Source of the DNA: an uncultured Methylophaga sp.
GTDB taxonomy: Bacteria > Pseudomonadota > Gammaproteobacteria > Nitrosococcales > Methylophagaceae
Assembly (NCBI GenBank): GCA_913055695.1
Contig: CAJXKF010000004.1
Coordinates: forward strand, 1-64,000
Length of the DNA stretch: 64,000 nt
Reading direction: 5' to 3'
This document shows, piece by piece, positions 39,855-52,180 of this stretch. The position numbers and the translations under genes were made by a program. The notes beneath the pieces are model-generated. The model searched no databases. It was not told the origin of the DNA and worked only from the letters and a program-made list of their open reading frames with translations. Numbering within the stretch: the first letter of the stretch is position 1; each line of letters begins with the position of its first letter.

Positions 39855-42191
39855 ATGGTTAATATCGAAATTGACGGTATTCCACTCAAAGTGGATCCCA
39901 CCAAAATGATTATCCAGGCCGCGGATGAGGCCGGGATCGATATTCCGCGTTTCTGTTATCACAAGAAACTGTCGATCGCCGCCAACTGCCGCATGTGCCT
40001 GGTCGAGGTGGATAAGGCGCGTAAACCCTTGCCGGCCTGTTCCACCCCGGTATCAGACGGGATGAAAGTCTTCACTGATTCCAAAATTGCCGTCAATGCC
40101 CAGCGCAGCGTGATGGAGTTTCTGCTGATTAACCATCCACTCGATTGTCCCATCTGCGATCAGGGCGGCGAATGTGAACTGCAGGATCTGTCGATGGGCT
40201 ACGGCGAGGGCATCAGCCGTTTCACCGAGCGCAAGCGGGCTGTCAAAGACAAGGATATCGGGCCTTTGGTCCAGACCGATATGACCCGCTGTATTCACTG
40301 CACCCGCTGCTTGCGTTTCGGCCAGGAAATTGCCGGTATCAAGGAACTGGGTGCCACCGGTCGCGGTGAGCATATGGAAATCGGCACCTATGTCGAGCAC
40401 AGCCTGGTGTCGGAGCTATCCGGCAATATTATTGATTTATGCCCGGTCGGCGCGCTGACTTCCAAACCGTTTCGTTATAAAGCCCGTGCCTGGGAAATGC
40501 AGGCGCGGCCGTCTATCGCACCGCATGATGCGGTGGGTTCCAATATCGAGCTGCATATCCGCAACAACGATGTCATGCGGGTGGTGCCGCGTGATAATGA
40601 AGACGTCAATGAGTCCTGGCTGTCGGATCGCGATCGTTTCAGTTATCTCGGCCTTAACAGTGAAGCGCGGCTCAGTGAGCCGATGATTAAGGTCGATAAT
40701 CAGTGGCAGGTGGTTGACTGGCAGACCGCACTGGAAAAAACGGTGGATGGCCTCAAAGGCGTTATCAACAAATTTGGTGCTGAAGAAGTCGCGGGCCTGA
40801 TTTCGCCCACTGCCACACTGGAAGAGGCCTACCTGTTCCAGAAATGGTTGCGCGGGCTGGGTATTGAGAATATCGATCATCGCCTGCGCCAGCAGGATTT
40901 TGCCGACAGCGACATTGATGACAGTCTTAATGACTGGCAACTGGCGGATATCGAAGACAGTGATGCGATTGTGCTGCTGGGCAGCAATATCCGCAGCGAG
41001 CAGCCTATTATCGCGCACCGTATCCGTCAGGCATCGCTGGCCGGAGCCACAGTCAGCAGCATCAATCTGTTCAAACGGGATTTGCTGATGCCGGTCGATC
41101 GCCAGATTGCGGTCAACAGCAAGCAGATGGTGCAGAGCCTCGCCGGTATTGCCAAAGCGCTGCTGGCAGCAGCCAGACAGGATGCCGGTGACTGGCTGGA
41201 TCTCCTGCCTGAGCGTTCGCCGTCGGCCTTTGAGCATAATGTCGCACTGCAGCTATCCAATGCGATGAACGCGACCCTGTTTGTCGGCGACCTTATCAAT
41301 CACCAGCCCCAGGCCAGCATCTTGCGTGCATTGGCCAGACTGGTGGCTGAACTCAGTGACAGCCGGCTGGTGATCCTGCCAGCGACAAACAGCAATGCAC
41401 ATAAACTGGCAGCCACCTTGCCTGTTGATAAAGGTCTTAACGCCAGACAAAGCTGGGAACGGGCTTTACGCGGCTATGTGATGATGGGCCTTGATCCGAT
41501 GCTGGATACCGCGCAGCCAACCGTCGTGCGTGACGCGCTGCGAAGAGCCAGCTTCGTGGTCTCCATCAGCAGTTTTGACAATGACTGGGTGCGACAATAC
41601 GCCAATGTGATCCTGCCGATGGCCTGTTTTGCCGAGACCTCAGGCACTTTCATCGGTATCGACAAACGCCCGCAGCAATTTGCCGGTGCCGTTGCGCCCA
41701 GAGGAGACAGCCGTCCCGGCTGGAAGATCCTGCGGGTGCTGGGCAATGTCAGCAAGCTTAAAGGTTTTGACTATATCTCTTCGCAGGACGTGGTGGATGA
41801 AATTGAAAGCCCCCTGCGGGAAACAAAGAAAAAGTCTGAGGCGCGCTTTATTCCGGACTCGCTGGAACTGGATTCGGATTTGATGCTGATTTCCGAAGTG
41901 CCGATGTACAACACAGACAGTCTCCTGCGACACAGCGAGGCACTGCAGCAAACACCGGAAAGCAGACACAACGGTTTTGCTAGGATTAATTCAAAAGAAG
42001 CCGAACAACGCGGCCTCGATCCACAGCACGAAGTGGTGATCAGTCAGGACGACCGTCAGGTCACTGTGCCGCTGGAAATCGATGACGATATCGCTGACGG
42101 CTGTATCTATCTTGCCGCGGCAACGCCTATCAGTGCCCAGCTGGGCAGCCTGTTCAGTCAGGTGCAGGTCAGACAGGCAGGAGCATCCTGA
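39855..42191 (+). CDS. nuoG: NADH-quinone oxidoreductase subunit G
   Basis: A 778-residue iron-sulfur subunit of the peripheral arm. The N-terminal ferredoxin domain ([19 protein letters not shown], then PACSTPV) carries N1b; [18 protein letters not shown] carries N5; [14 protein letters not shown] and [15 protein letters not shown] carry N4. Where E. coli has the extra N7 cysteines, this protein reads [15 protein letters not shown], so N7 is absent, as in mitochondrial-type subunits. The rest is a molybdopterin-oxidoreductase-like domain without cofactor. Confidence 0.94.
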   Translation: MVNIEIDGIPLKVDPTKMIIQAADEAGIDIPRFCYHKKLSIAANCRMCLVEVDKARKPLPACSTPVSDGMKVFTDSKIAVNAQRSVMEFLLINHPLDCPICDQGGECELQDLSMGYGEGISRFTERKRAVKDKDIGPLVQTDMTRCIHCTRCLRFGQEIAGIKELGATGRGEHMEIGTYVEHSLVSELSGNIIDLCPVGALTSKPFRYKARAWEMQARPSIAPHDAVGSNIELHIRNNDVMRVVPRDNEDVNESWLSDRDRFSYLGLNSEARLSEPMIKVDNQWQVVDWQTALEKTVDGLKGVINKFGAEEVAGLISPTATLEEAYLFQKWLRGLGIENIDHRLRQQDFADSDIDDSLNDWQLADIEDSDAIVLLGSNIRSEQPIIAHRIRQASLAGATVSSINLFKRDLLMPVDRQIAVNSKQMVQSLAGIAKALLAAARQDAGDWLDLLPERSPSAFEHNVALQLSNAMNATLFVGDLINHQPQASILRALARLVAELSDSRLVILPATNSNAHKLAATLPVDKGLNARQSWERALRGYVMMGLDPMLDTAQPTVVRDALRRASFVVSISSFDNDWVRQYANVILPMACFAETSGTFIGIDKRPQQFAGAVAPRGDSRPGWKILRVLGNVSKLKGFDYISSQDVVDEIESPLRETKKKSEARFIPDSLELDSDLMLISEVPMYNTDSLLRHSEALQQTPESRHNGFARINSKEAEQRGLDPQHEVVISQDDRQVTVPLEIDDDIADGCIYLAAATPISAQLGSLFSQVQVRQAGAS

Positions 42192-43246
42192 TGGATATTC
42201 TGCTTGAGCACATTCTGCCGACCTTGTTCAAAATCCTGCTGATTGTCGGGCCGTTGATGCTGGCGGTGGCTTATCTGACGTATGCCGAGCGCAAGGTGAT
42301 TGGCTATATTCAGACCCGGATCGGTCCCAATCGCGTCGGTCCCTGGGGGCTGCTGCAACCGATTGCCGACGGCCTCAAGCTGTTGATGAAAGAGGTCATT
42401 TTCCCGGCCCGCTCCAACCTCTATCTGTTTCTGATTGCGCCGGTTCTGGCCATTGGCCCTGCACTGGCGGCCTGGGCGGTGATTCCCTTCGATGCCGGAC
42501 TGGTGCTGGCCGATATTAATGCCGGTTTGCTGTATGTACTGGCGATTACTTCGATGAGTGTTTACGGGGTCGTTATTGCCGGCTGGGCCTCAAATTCACG
42601 TTATGCCTTTCTTGGCGGCCTGCGCAGTGCAGCGCAGGTGGTGTCCTATGAAATCGCGATGGGCTTTGCGCTGGTAGGGGTGCTGGTGGCGGCCGGTAGT
42701 CTGAATCTGAGTGAGATTGTGCTGGCACAGCAGGGCGGGATTCTTCACTGGTACTGGCTGCCCTTGTTGCCGTTGTTTGTGGTGTATTTTGTGTCCGGTG
42801 TTGCCGAGACCAACCGCGCACCGTTTGATATCGCCGAGGGCGAGTCGGAAATTGTCGCCGGTTTCCATGTGGAATATTCCGGTATGGCTTTCGCCATTTT
42901 CTTCCTGGCCGAATATGCCGATATGATCCTGATTTCAATTCTGGCGGCGACCCTGTTTATGGGCGGCTGGTTATCGCCATTTGAGGGCATACCGGTGCTG
43001 GAAGGCTTGTTTTCCTGGGTGCCGGGGCTGATCTGGCTGCTCGCCAAGACGGCCTTTTTCCTGTTTATTTACCTGTGGCTGCGGGCTACATTCCCACGCT
43101 ATCGCTATGATCAGATTATGCGACTGGGCTGGAAAGTGTTTATTCCGGTGACGCTGGTGTGGCTGGTGATTATTTCCATTGCCCAGGTAATGGATATCGG
43201 TCCGTGGTTTACTGAAACAGCAGCGTTCGCTGCGGGAGGGGCGTGA
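42191..43246 (+). CDS. nuoH: NADH-quinone oxidoreductase subunit H
   Basis: A 351-residue membrane subunit with about eight segments that links the quinone site to the proton-pumping arm. [20 protein letters not shown] near residue 27 and the acidic loop [20 protein letters not shown] near 205 are diagnostic. Its ATG shares a base with the nuoG stop. Confidence 0.95.
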   Translation: MDILLEHILPTLFKILLIVGPLMLAVAYLTYAERKVIGYIQTRIGPNRVGPWGLLQPIADGLKLLMKEVIFPARSNLYLFLIAPVLAIGPALAAWAVIPFDAGLVLADINAGLLYVLAITSMSVYGVVIAGWASNSRYAFLGGLRSAAQVVSYEIAMGFALVGVLVAAGSLNLSEIVLAQQGGILHWYWLPLLPLFVVYFVSGVAETNRAPFDIAEGESEIVAGFHVEYSGMAFAIFFLAEYADMILISILAATLFMGGWLSPFEGIPVLEGLFSWVPGLIWLLAKTAFFLFIYLWLRATFPRYRYDQIMRLGWKVFIPVTLVWLVIISIAQVMDIGPWFTETAAFAAGGA

Positions 43247-43734
43247 TGCGTCAAATACGCCATTTCTTCAAAAGCTTTTTCCTGTGGGAGTTGATACAGG
43301 GCTTGCGTTTAACCGGCCGTTATCTGTTTGCCCGTAAAGTCACGGTGCAGTACCCGGAAGAGAAAACCCCACAGTCGCCGCGTTTTCGCGGGCTGCATGC
43401 TTTGCGGCGTTATCCGAATGGTGAGGAGCGCTGTATCGGCTGCAAGCTGTGTGAAGCGGTGTGTCCGGCACTGGCAATTACCATTGATACTGAGCCGCGT
43501 GAGGACGGTACCCGCCGTACCACCCGCTACGATATCGATTTGTTCAAATGCATTTACTGCGGTTTCTGTGAAGAATCCTGTCCGGTTGATTCCATTGTTG
43601 AAACCCGCCAGTTCGAGTTTCATTTTGAACAGCGCGGCGACCATATCATCAGCAAGGACAAGTTACTCGCGATAGGCGACAAATATGAAAAACAAATCGC
43701 TGCAGACAGGGAGGCGGATGCACCGTATCGCTAA
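43246..43734 (+). CDS. nuoI: NADH-quinone oxidoreductase subunit I
   Basis: A 162-residue ferredoxin-like subunit holding clusters N6a and N6b. Two four-cysteine motifs are visible: [12 protein letters not shown] near residue 60 and [12 protein letters not shown] near 104. The ATG was preferred to a GTG one codon upstream; GGGAGGGG precedes both. nuoJ starts on the next base after its stop. Confidence 0.95.
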   Translation: MRQIRHFFKSFFLWELIQGLRLTGRYLFARKVTVQYPEEKTPQSPRFRGLHALRRYPNGEERCIGCKLCEAVCPALAITIDTEPREDGTRRTTRYDIDLFKCIYCGFCEESCPVDSIVETRQFEFHFEQRGDHIISKDKLLAIGDKYEKQIAADREADAPYR

Positions 43735-44331
43735 ATGAATTCGCTGATTTTTTACAGTTTTGCTGCCATTTTGCTGTTCGCCGCGGTGATGGTGATTACC
43801 GTGCGTAACCCGGTAAAAGCGGCCCTGTTTCTGGTGCTGGCCTTTTTCACCAGTGCCGGCATCTGGCTGATGCTGCATGCCGAGTTTCTGGCCATCAGTC
43901 TGGTGCTGGTCTATGTCGGCGCGGTACTGGTGCTGTTCCTGTTTGTGGTGATGATGCTCGATATTGATGTGGCCCCGCTGAAGGAAGGCTTTGCCCGCTA
44001 TCTGCCGCTGGGCATTCTGGTGGCGGCGCTGATTGTGGTCGAGATGATAACGGTACTCAATGCGCCGGCCTTTGATATCCCCGCGCCGGCAGTGGTGGAG
44101 GAGAGTAATACCCGGCAACTGGGCCGATTGCTTTATACCGTCTATGTCTATCCGTTTGAGATTGCCTCGGTGATTCTGACGGTGGCCATTGTTGCTGCGA
44201 TTACCCTGACTTTGCGTCAGCACAGTCGCAAACTGCAGGATATCGGCAAACAGGTCGCCGTGCGGCGTGAAGATCGCGTGCGCCTGGTCAACCTGCGGAA
44301 AAAACAGGATGAAGGAGAGGAAAAACCGTGA
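43735..44331 (+). CDS. nuoJ: NADH-quinone oxidoreductase subunit J
   Basis: A 198-residue membrane subunit with five segments and the typical [18 protein letters not shown] region near residue 60, which includes the pi-bulge helix. A positively charged cytoplasmic tail follows. It overlaps nuoK by four bases. Confidence 0.94.
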   Translation: MNSLIFYSFAAILLFAAVMVITVRNPVKAALFLVLAFFTSAGIWLMLHAEFLAISLVLVYVGAVLVLFLFVVMMLDIDVAPLKEGFARYLPLGILVAALIVVEMITVLNAPAFDIPAPAVVEESNTRQLGRLLYTVYVYPFEIASVILTVAIVAAITLTLRQHSRKLQDIGKQVAVRREDRVRLVNLRKKQDEGEEKP

Positions 44332-44633
44332 TCGTGCTGTCGGATTATCTCATCCTTGCCGCGCTGCTGTTCAGTCTGGCGGTAGCCGGTATTTTTCTGA
44401 ACCGCAAAAACATCATCATTCTGCTGATGTGCATCGAACTGATGCTGCTTGCCGTGAACCTCAACTTTATTGCTTTCTCTCACTTTTCCGGCGATCCGGC
44501 GGGGCAGGTGTTTGTTTTCTTTATCCTCACCGTGGCTGCCGCTGAAGCCGCCATTGGTCTCGCCATTCTGGTGCTACTGTTCCGCAATCTCAGCACCATC
44601 AATGTGGCTGATCTCGACAGGCTGAAGGGGTAG
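44328..44633 (+). CDS. nuoK: NADH-quinone oxidoreductase subunit K
   Basis: A 101-residue, three-helix membrane subunit (MrpC-like). The conserved glutamates lie in [18 protein letters not shown] near residue 30 and [16 protein letters not shown] near 68. It starts with GTG. Confidence 0.94.
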   Translation: MIVLSDYLILAALLFSLAVAGIFLNRKNIIILLMCIELMLLAVNLNFIAFSHFSGDPAGQVFVFFILTVAAAEAAIGLAILVLLFRNLSTINVADLDRLKG

Positions 44634-44636
44634 TTG

Positions 44637-46577
44637 ATGAAAAGTTTGTTGCTCGCCATCGTTCTTGCCCCGTTGATTGGCAGCATTATTGCCGGCTTTT
44701 TCGGTAATCAAATCGGCCGTGACTGGTCGCATCGCGTCACGATTGCCGGGGTTGGTATCGCCTTCCTGCTGTCTTTGTGGGTGTTCAAGCTGGTGGTGGC
44801 CGATGGCGTTTATTTCAACGACAGCATTTATCAATGGCTGCAGGCCGGATCACTGACGCTGGAAATCGGCTTTATGGTCGATTCCCTGACTGCCGTGATG
44901 ATGACGGTAGTGACCTTCGTATCGCTGATGGTGCATATCTACACCATCGGCTATATGCACGATGATGACGGTTACTGTCGCTTTTTCAGTTATATCTCGC
45001 TGTTTACCTTTGCCATGCTGATGCTGGTGATGGCTAATAACTTCATGCAGCTGTTCTTCGGCTGGGAAGCGGTGGGGCTGGTGTCTTATCTGCTGATTGG
45101 TTTCTGGTACAAGAAGCCGACCGCAATCTACGCCAACCTGAAAGCTTTTCTGGTCAACCGGGTCGGTGACTTCGGCTTTCTGCTCGGGATCGCCGCGGTG
45201 CTGATGTATGCCGGCAGTCTCGATTATGTTCAGGTCTTCACCCAGGCGCCGACCATGGCCGAGAAATCCATCGCCCTGTTCGGTGATGCCCAGTGGTCGG
45301 TGATTACGGTCACCTGCATTCTGCTGTTTATCGGCGCGATGGGTAAATCAGCGCAGGTACCACTGCATGTCTGGCTACCGGACTCAATGGAAGGTCCGAC
45401 GCCGATATCCGCACTGATCCATGCCGCGACCATGGTCACCGCAGGCATTTTTATGGTGGCGCGGATGTCACCGCTGTTTGAGCTGTCGGAAACCGCTTTG
45501 TCTTTCATTCTGATAATCGGTGCGGTGACAGCCCTGTTTATGGGCCTGCTGGGTCTGGTGCAGCATGACATCAAGCGGGTGATAGCCTATTCCACGTTGT
45601 CACAGCTTGGCTATATGACGGTGGCGCTGGGCGCTTCCGCCTATGCCGCCGGTATTTTTCATCTGCTGACCCATGCCTTTTTTAAAGCTTTGCTGTTTCT
45701 GGCGGCAGGTTCCGTGATTATAGCTTTGCATCATCAGCAAGATATGCGGCATATGGGCGGGCTGAAAAAATATATGCCGATAACCTACTGGACCAGCCTC
45801 ATCGGTTCGTTGGCTTTAATCGGTTTTCCAGGCCTGGCCGGTTTCTTTTCCAAGGATGCGATTATCGAGGCGGTACATGCGTCCGAGCTAGTCGGCAGTG
45901 AGTTTGCTTATTTCGCCGTGCTGGTCGGGGTCTTCGTGACCGCCTTATACAGTTTCCGGCTGTTTTTCCTGGTGTTCCATGGCAAAGAGCGTTTTGACAG
46001 CCATGGACACGCGCCGCATGAATCACCCAAAGTGGTGACGGTGCCGCTGATTCTGCTGGCGATTCCGTCAGTGCTGGCCGGTTATTTTATTGGCGATGTG
46101 GTGTTTGGTGATTTCTTTGACGATGCGATTTTTGTCGCTGGCCACCACCATGTGTTGGGTGAACTGAGCGGCCATTATCATGGCGTCTGGGCCTTTATGC
46201 TGCATGGAATGCAGGCTTTGCCGTTCTGGCTGGCTATCGCCGGGGTGGCCATGGCCTGGTATCTGTATCTGCACCGGCCGGAGATTCCGGGCATGCTCAA
46301 AGACAAACTGCACGGGCTGCACCGGCTGCTGGAAAACAAATATGGCTTCGATGACTTTAATGACAAAGTCTTTGCCGGCGGTTCACGGGGGCTGGGCAGC
46401 TTGCTGTGGCGGGTCGGTGATCGCTTTTTTATTGATGGCGCGATTGTGAATGGCTCTGCCAGGTCAGTTTACTGGCTGGCACGTTTTGTTCGTCATGTGC
46501 AGTCGGGTTATCTGTATCACTATGCGTTTGCAATGATTGTGGGGGTATGGCTGCTGCTGACCCTGTTTGTGGGTTAA
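44637..46577 (+). CDS. nuoL: NADH-quinone oxidoreductase subunit L
   Basis: A 646-residue antiporter-like proton-pumping subunit. It has FGWEAVGLVSYLLIGFW near residue 143, KSAQVPLHVWLPDSMEGPTP near 238 (key Lys and conserved loop) and HAFFKALLFL near 344. The long C-terminal lateral helix region is present. The ATG at 44637 was preferred to TTG one codon earlier. Confidence 0.95.
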   Translation: MKSLLLAIVLAPLIGSIIAGFFGNQIGRDWSHRVTIAGVGIAFLLSLWVFKLVVADGVYFNDSIYQWLQAGSLTLEIGFMVDSLTAVMMTVVTFVSLMVHIYTIGYMHDDDGYCRFFSYISLFTFAMLMLVMANNFMQLFFGWEAVGLVSYLLIGFWYKKPTAIYANLKAFLVNRVGDFGFLLGIAAVLMYAGSLDYVQVFTQAPTMAEKSIALFGDAQWSVITVTCILLFIGAMGKSAQVPLHVWLPDSMEGPTPISALIHAATMVTAGIFMVARMSPLFELSETALSFILIIGAVTALFMGLLGLVQHDIKRVIAYSTLSQLGYMTVALGASAYAAGIFHLLTHAFFKALLFLAAGSVIIALHHQQDMRHMGGLKKYMPITYWTSLIGSLALIGFPGLAGFFSKDAIIEAVHASELVGSEFAYFAVLVGVFVTALYSFRLFFLVFHGKERFDSHGHAPHESPKVVTVPLILLAIPSVLAGYFIGDVVFGDFFDDAIFVAGHHHVLGELSGHYHGVWAFMLHGMQALPFWLAIAGVAMAWYLYLHRPEIPGMLKDKLHGLHRLLENKYGFDDFNDKVFAGGSRGLGSLLWRVGDRFFIDGAIVNGSARSVYWLARFVRHVQSGYLYHYAFAMIVGVWLLLTLFVG

Positions 46578-46586
46578 GGGACTGAC

Positions 46587-48098
46587 ATGTTTGCAGAGTT
46601 ACCTTTACTGAGTGTGCTTATCTGGCTGCCTATCCTAGGCGGCATCGTGACCATTTTGCTGGGCGATCAGCGAAAGGTGCTAAAACCGTTTGCGCTGGGC
46701 ATCGCCGCTGTGACCATGCTGCTGTCTTTCGGACTTTACACCGGCTTTGACAGCACCACGCACCAGATGCAGTTTGTCGAAAAACTGCCCTGGATAGAGA
46801 CTTTTAGTATTTTCTATCACCTGGGCGTTGATGGTTTTTCAATGCCGCTCATTATTCTCACTACGATTTCCACCTTGCTGGTGGTGGTTGCCGCCTGGGA
46901 GGTCATTCAGGATCGTCCGGGACAATATCTGGCCGCCTTCCTGATTATGGAAGGGCTGATGATTGCGGTGTTTTCAGCATTGGATGCCGTGCTGTTTTAT
47001 GTGTTCTTTGAAGCGATGCTGATTCCGCTGTTTCTGGTGATCGGTATCTGGGGTGGCCCCAACCGCGTTTATGCGACGCTGAAATTCTTTCTCTATACTT
47101 TTTTCGGCTCGGTATTCCTGCTGGTGGCGCTGCTGTATCTGCGTCATGTCAGTGACAGTTTTGCCATTCTCGATTTCCATAATGCCGCCCTGAGCCTGGA
47201 TGAACAGTTCTGGCTACTGCTGGCCTTCCTGATCGCGTTTGCGGTCAAGGTGCCGATGTGGCCGGTGCATACCTGGCTGCCGGACGCGCACGTCGAGGCG
47301 CCGACCGGGGGGTCTGTCATTCTGGCTGCGATTACCCTCAAAATCGGTGGTTATGGTTTTCTGCGATTTGCCTTGCCGATAGCGCCGGATGCCAGCCTGG
47401 CGCTGGACTGGTTTATCATCACTTTGTCTTTGATTGCCGTGGTTTATATCGGCTTTGTGGCACTGGCTCAGACCGATCTGAAAAAGCTGATTGCCTATTC
47501 CAGTATCGCCCATATGGGCTTTGTGACGCTGGGCCTGTTTATCGTGTTTGATATTTTTGCCAATGCAGCAACCGGCAGCGGCGCGGTACTGGCGGTTGAA
47601 GGCGCGATGGTGCAGATGATTTCGCACGGTTTTATTTCTGCAGCGATGTTCCTGGCTGTCGGCGTGTTGTATGACCGGATGCATACCAGGGAAATCAGCG
47701 CTTATGGCGGGGTGGTCAATACCATGCCCAAATTTGCGGCGTTTGCGGTGTTCTTTGCGATGGCCAATGCCGGACTGCCGGGCACATCCGGTTTTGTCGG
47801 TGAATTTATGGTGATTCTGGCCGCTTTCCAGGCCAACTTCTGGTTTGCCTTCCTGGCCGCCACCACCCTGATTCTGGGCGCGGCCTACACCTTGTGGATG
47901 GTGAAACGGGTGTTTTTCGGTGACGTTGCCAACCAGGAAGTACAGGCATTGTGTGATATCAATCGCCGCGAATTCTGGATGCTGGCGTCACTGGCGGTGA
48001 TTGTGCTGCTCATCGGCGTCTGGCCGGATCCGCTGCTGGACGTGATGCATGCATCGGTCGAGCATTTACTGACCCAAGTGTCGCAATCCAAGCTGTAG
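46587..48098 (+). CDS. nuoM: NADH-quinone oxidoreductase subunit M
   Basis: A 503-residue antiporter-like subunit. [20 protein letters not shown] near residue 134 holds the conserved glutamate, [20 protein letters not shown] near 215 holds the lysine, and [15 protein letters not shown] follows near 300. It lies between nuoL and nuoN in the usual order. Confidence 0.95.
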   Translation: MFAELPLLSVLIWLPILGGIVTILLGDQRKVLKPFALGIAAVTMLLSFGLYTGFDSTTHQMQFVEKLPWIETFSIFYHLGVDGFSMPLIILTTISTLLVVVAAWEVIQDRPGQYLAAFLIMEGLMIAVFSALDAVLFYVFFEAMLIPLFLVIGIWGGPNRVYATLKFFLYTFFGSVFLLVALLYLRHVSDSFAILDFHNAALSLDEQFWLLLAFLIAFAVKVPMWPVHTWLPDAHVEAPTGGSVILAAITLKIGGYGFLRFALPIAPDASLALDWFIITLSLIAVVYIGFVALAQTDLKKLIAYSSIAHMGFVTLGLFIVFDIFANAATGSGAVLAVEGAMVQMISHGFISAAMFLAVGVLYDRMHTREISAYGGVVNTMPKFAAFAVFFAMANAGLPGTSGFVGEFMVILAAFQANFWFAFLAATTLILGAAYTLWMVKRVFFGDVANQEVQALCDINRREFWMLASLAVIVLLIGVWPDPLLDVMHASVEHLLTQVSQSKL

Positions 48099-48115
48099 AG
48101 AGAGGATCAGACTTC

Positions 48116-49546
48116 ATGTTTCAGGTTCCTAATATGCTGTTTGCGCTGCCGGAGATGCTGATGCTGGGTATGGCCTGTGTCATTCTGCTGGTGGTGGCAT
48201 TCACCGGTTCACGCAGAACAGAGTGGGTTTATGGTCTCAGTCAGCTGACCCTGTTGGCTACCGCCGTAGTGGTAGTCTGGTTTATCGGCGATGGCGGCCT
48301 GGCCTTCGCTGACACCTATATCAAAGACAGTCTCAGCGATTTATTGAAGCTGTTTATCTGCGTGGTGAACATGCTGGTCCTGCTCTATTCCCAAGCCTAT
48401 CTCAAAGCCCGTCAGCTGCTGCAGGGCGAGTTTTTTGTACTGGCTATTTTCTCTACCCTGGGCATGTTGATCATGGTGTCGGCTAATCATATGTTGACGC
48501 TGTATCTCGGGCTGGAACTGATGTCGCTCTGTTTATACGCCATGGTCGCGATGCATCGCGATTCCGGTGTCGCCACAGAAGCCGCGATGAAGTATTTCAT
48601 TCTCGGCAGTATCGCCTCGGGCATGCTTTTGTACGGGATGTCGATTATTTACGGCGTCACTGGCAGCCTGTCAATGAATGAGATTGCACTGGCTGTGGCC
48701 GCCGGCAGTGGCGATGAGACGATTCTGAGCTTTGGCATTGTCTTTCTGATTATTGGTGTCGGTTTTAAATTCGGTGCGGTGCCGTTCCATATGTGGCTGC
48801 CGGATGTTTATCACGGTGCGCCCACGGCGATGACGCTGTTTATCGCGGCAGCACCCAAGATTGCGGCCTTTGCTATGATCATTCGATTATTGGCAGAAGG
48901 GCTGATAGACTTGCAGCATCACTGGCAGGATATGCTGGTCATGCTCGCCGTGTTGTCGATGATCGTCGGCAATGTGGTGGCGATTGCGCAGAGCAATCTG
49001 AAACGCATGCTGGCCTATTCCACCATTTCCCATGTCGGTTTCTTGCTGATGGGGGTGTTGTCCGGTACCCAGGAAGGCTTTGCAGCGGCGCTGTTTTACA
49101 CCCTGATTTATGCCCTGATGACACTCGGTGCTTTCGGTATGATTTTACTGTTGAGCCGGCAGGGATTTGAAGCTGAGAACATCGATGATTTTAAAGGCCT
49201 CAGCGAGCGTCAACCGTGGTTTGCGTTGATGATGCTGATCCTGATGTTTTCCATGGCCGGGATTCCGCCGCTGGCAGGTTTCTATGCCAAATTGACCGTG
49301 ATCAAAGCGGTGATTGATGTCGATCTGCTGCTGGTGGCGCTGGTCGCTGTGGTCACTTCCGTCATCGGTGCCTTTTATTATCTGCGGGTGATCAAGGTCA
49401 TGTATTTCGACAAGCCGGTGGTCGACCACAAACTGGAAGCGGGCAGTGTGATGCAGATTATGCTGAGTGCCAACGCTTTGATGGTGCTGGGGTTGGGGAT
49501 TGTACCCGGCATTCTGATGAAAATTTGTAGCATTGTTTTTGCCTAG
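48116..49546 (+). CDS. nuoN: NADH-quinone oxidoreductase subunit N
   Basis: A 476-residue antiporter-like subunit with about 14 segments. [17 protein letters not shown] near residue 126 and [20 protein letters not shown] near 212 are diagnostic, followed by [23 protein letters not shown]2818 gene follows six bases later. Confidence 0.95.
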   Translation: MFQVPNMLFALPEMLMLGMACVILLVVAFTGSRRTEWVYGLSQLTLLATAVVVVWFIGDGGLAFADTYIKDSLSDLLKLFICVVNMLVLLYSQAYLKARQLLQGEFFVLAIFSTLGMLIMVSANHMLTLYLGLELMSLCLYAMVAMHRDSGVATEAAMKYFILGSIASGMLLYGMSIIYGVTGSLSMNEIALAVAAGSGDETILSFGIVFLIIGVGFKFGAVPFHMWLPDVYHGAPTAMTLFIAAAPKIAAFAMIIRLLAEGLIDLQHHWQDMLVMLAVLSMIVGNVVAIAQSNLKRMLAYSTISHVGFLLMGVLSGTQEGFAAALFYTLIYALMTLGAFGMILLLSRQGFEAENIDDFKGLSERQPWFALMMLILMFSMAGIPPLAGFYAKLTVIKAVIDVDLLLVALVAVVTSVIGAFYYLRVIKVMYFDKPVVDHKLEAGSVMQIMLSANALMVLGLGIVPGILMKICSIVFA

Positions 49547-49552
49547 AGGTTT

Positions 49553-49864
49553 ATGAAAATCATGTCTGTCTGGCTGATGATAGGGCTGTTCTTGCTGATT
49601 GCGAATCTGCCGTGGATAGGTAACCGGGTCTTTTTTATCTGGCCGCTGCAGCAAAAGCCGGTCTGGGTCAGACTGGTTGAACTGGTGGTGTATTATTTCA
49701 TCAGCCTGCTGATTGGTATTGCTTTCGAAATTCGCTTTTCCGGTGATGTCTACACCCAGCAGTGGGAGTTTTTCGTCACTACTCTGAGTCTGTTTCTGGT
49801 GCTGGCGGTGCCCGGTGTTGTCTATCGTTACCAGTGGCTGCCAATGCAGAAAAAGTTCAGATAA
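49553..49864 (+). CDS. DUF2818 membrane protein at the end of the nuo operon
   Basis: A 103-residue protein with about three membrane segments, matching DUF2818, which is often located directly after nuoN. Landmarks are LIANLPW near residue 17, RLVELVVYYFISLLIG near 39 and FPGVVYRYQWL-like sequence (VPGVVYRYQWLP) near 87. Its role is unknown; position suggests a link to complex I assembly or to quinone chemistry, which is inference. Confidence 0.8.
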   Translation: MKIMSVWLMIGLFLLIANLPWIGNRVFFIWPLQQKPVWVRLVELVVYYFISLLIGIAFEIRFSGDVYTQQWEFFVTTLSLFLVLAVPGVVYRYQWLPMQKKFR

Positions 49865-50068
49865 GCCGGCGCTGACGGCGCAAAAAGACCGGCTAAAGCT
49901 CGGTCCGTAAAAGAAAAAATCTCCCCAAATGGCGGCAGACAGCAATCTGTCACACCTTTCAGTAATAATGGATGCAAGTCCCGTCGAACTAGTTTAGAAT
50001 TGGCGGGTTTAACTACCGTGTAATTGCACGACACTGTTCAATTAACATCAATTTAGAGACATAGGATT

Positions 50069-52159
50069 ATGGCTTCCGATTTATCCAAGTACAGAAACAT
50101 AGGTATCTTCGCGCACGTTGACGCGGGTAAAACCACCACAACTGAGCGTATCCTGAAACTGACCGGTAAAATCCACAAAACAGGTGAAGTTCACGAAGGT
50201 GAATCCACCATGGACTTCATGGATCAGGAAGCCGAACGCGGTATCACCATTCAGTCTGCTGCGACCACCTGTGCCTGGAAAGGTCACCGCCTGAACGTTA
50301 TCGATACACCCGGACACGTTGACTTTACTATCGAAGTTTATCGTTCTCTGAAAGTGCTTGATGGCGGTATCGGCGTATTCTGCGGCAGTGGTGGTGTTGA
50401 ACCGCAATCCGAAACCAACTGGCGTTATGCCAATGAATCAGAAGTATCGCGTCTGATTTATGTAAACAAACTGGACCGTATGGGCGCCGACTTCTACCGC
50501 GTCGTCAAGCAGGTTGAAGATGTACTGGCTGCGACCCCGCTGGTCATGGTCCTGCCAATCGGTATTGAAGACGAATTCAAAGGTGTTGTCGATCTGCTGA
50601 CTCAAAAAGCCTGGTACTGGCCTGATGAGAAAGATCCAGAAAACTACAGCATCGAAGAGCCACCTGCAGAGATGGCTGACCAAATCGCTGAATGGCGTGA
50701 AAAACTGATCGAAACTGCTGTAGAGCAGGATGACGATCTGATGGAAAAATACCTGGAAGGTGAAGAACCATCTATCGATGAACTCAAAAGCTGTATCCGT
50801 AAAGGTACACTGAATCTGTCTTTCTTCCCGACCTACTGTGGTAGCTCGTTCAAGAACAAAGGTCTGCAACTGGTACTGGACGCGGTTGTTGATTACCTGC
50901 CTGACCCAACTCAGGTTGATCCACAACCCGAAGTTGATCTGGAAGGTAATGAAACCGGTAAAGTAGCGACCGTTGATATCAATGGCCCACTGCGCGCGCT
51001 GGCATTCAAAATCATGGATGACCGTTTTGGTGCTTTGACCTTTATCCGTGTTTACTCCGGTGAAATTCGCAAGGGTGACACTATTCTGAACACCTTCACC
51101 GGCAAAACCGAACGTGTCGGCCGTATGGTGGAAATGCACGCGAATGACCGTAATGAGCTCGATTACGCCCACGCCGGGGACATCGTCGCTATCATCGGTA
51201 TGAAAGATACCCAGACCGGTCACACCCTCTGTGATCCGAAAAACCCGGCGACTCTGGAACCGATGGTGTTCCCGGATCCCGTTATCTCTATCGCGATTGC
51301 GCCTAAAGACAAAGGCTCTGCCGAAAAACTGGGCGTTGCGCTGGGTAAAATGATTAAAGAAGATCCGTCATTCCGCGTCGAAACCGACGAAGACAGTGGC
51401 GAAACCATCATGAAAGGTATGGGTGAGCTGCACCTGGATATCAAAGTCGACATCCTCAAGCGGACTCATGGTATTGACGTTATCGTCGGTGAGCCACAGG
51501 TTGCCTACCGCGAAACGATTACTAAGCCGGTCACCGATACCTATACCCACAAGAAACAAACTGGTGGTTCCGGTCAGTTCGCCCGTATCGATTACACCAT
51601 CGAGCCAGGCGAAGCAGGCAGCGGTTTCACCTTTGAGTCGACTGTTACCGGTGGTAACGTTCCTCGTGAATTCTGGCCTGCAGTTGAAAGCGGCTTCAAG
51701 AAAATGATGAACCGCGGTGTACTGGCGGGCTTCCCTTGCCTGGACGTGAAAGTCAACCTGCAGGACGGTGCCTTCCACGCGGTTGACTCCTCTGCTGTAG
51801 CTTATGAACTGGCTGCACAGGCGGCTTACCGTCAATCGATGCCGAAAGCCGGTCCTCAGCTGCTGGAACCCATCATGAAAGTGGATGTGTTCTCACCTGA
51901 AGACAATGTCGGTGATGTGATTGGTGACCTTAACCGTCGCCGCGGCATGATCAAGTCTCAGGAGCCGGGTGCGACCGGTGTTCGTATCAAGGCGGATGTT
52001 CCACTGAGCGAAATGTTCGGTTACATCGGTACCCTGCGTACCATGACCTCAGGTCGTGGCCAGTTCTCCATGGAATTCCTGCAATACAGCCCATGTCCTC
52101 GTAACGTGGCTGATGAAGTGATTAAGGAAGTTCAGGAACGCGAAGCGGCCAAGAAATAA
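50069..52159 (+). CDS. fusA2: Elongation factor G 2
   Basis: A 696-residue translational GTPase for ribosome translocation or recycling. G motifs are [14 protein letters not shown] (P-loop) near residue 17, DTPGHVDFT near 90 and NKLDRMG near 144; the [12 protein letters not shown] switch I is intact. The [11 protein letters not shown] start and [20 protein letters not shown] segment match the second EF-G found in marine gammaproteobacteria. It is a solitary gene, not with rpsL, rpsG and tuf, so a second copy is expected elsewhere. Confidence 0.9.
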   Translation: MASDLSKYRNIGIFAHVDAGKTTTTERILKLTGKIHKTGEVHEGESTMDFMDQEAERGITIQSAATTCAWKGHRLNVIDTPGHVDFTIEVYRSLKVLDGGIGVFCGSGGVEPQSETNWRYANESEVSRLIYVNKLDRMGADFYRVVKQVEDVLAATPLVMVLPIGIEDEFKGVVDLLTQKAWYWPDEKDPENYSIEEPPAEMADQIAEWREKLIETAVEQDDDLMEKYLEGEEPSIDELKSCIRKGTLNLSFFPTYCGSSFKNKGLQLVLDAVVDYLPDPTQVDPQPEVDLEGNETGKVATVDINGPLRALAFKIMDDRFGALTFIRVYSGEIRKGDTILNTFTGKTERVGRMVEMHANDRNELDYAHAGDIVAIIGMKDTQTGHTLCDPKNPATLEPMVFPDPVISIAIAPKDKGSAEKLGVALGKMIKEDPSFRVETDEDSGETIMKGMGELHLDIKVDILKRTHGIDVIVGEPQVAYRETITKPVTDTYTHKKQTGGSGQFARIDYTIEPGEAGSGFTFESTVTGGNVPREFWPAVESGFKKMMNRGVLAGFPCLDVKVNLQDGAFHAVDSSAVAYELAAQAAYRQSMPKAGPQLLEPIMKVDVFSPEDNVGDVIGDLNRRRGMIKSQEPGATGVRIKADVPLSEMFGYIGTLRTMTSGRGQFSMEFLQYSPCPRNVADEVIKEVQEREAAKK

Positions 52160-52180
52160 TCTGATTATTTCTGAACGATT

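Noticed and set aside
38519-39904. 461-codon minus-strand frame opposite nuoF
   Set aside because: It covers nuoF almost exactly and has no domain; nuoF has all its ligands, so this is a shadow.
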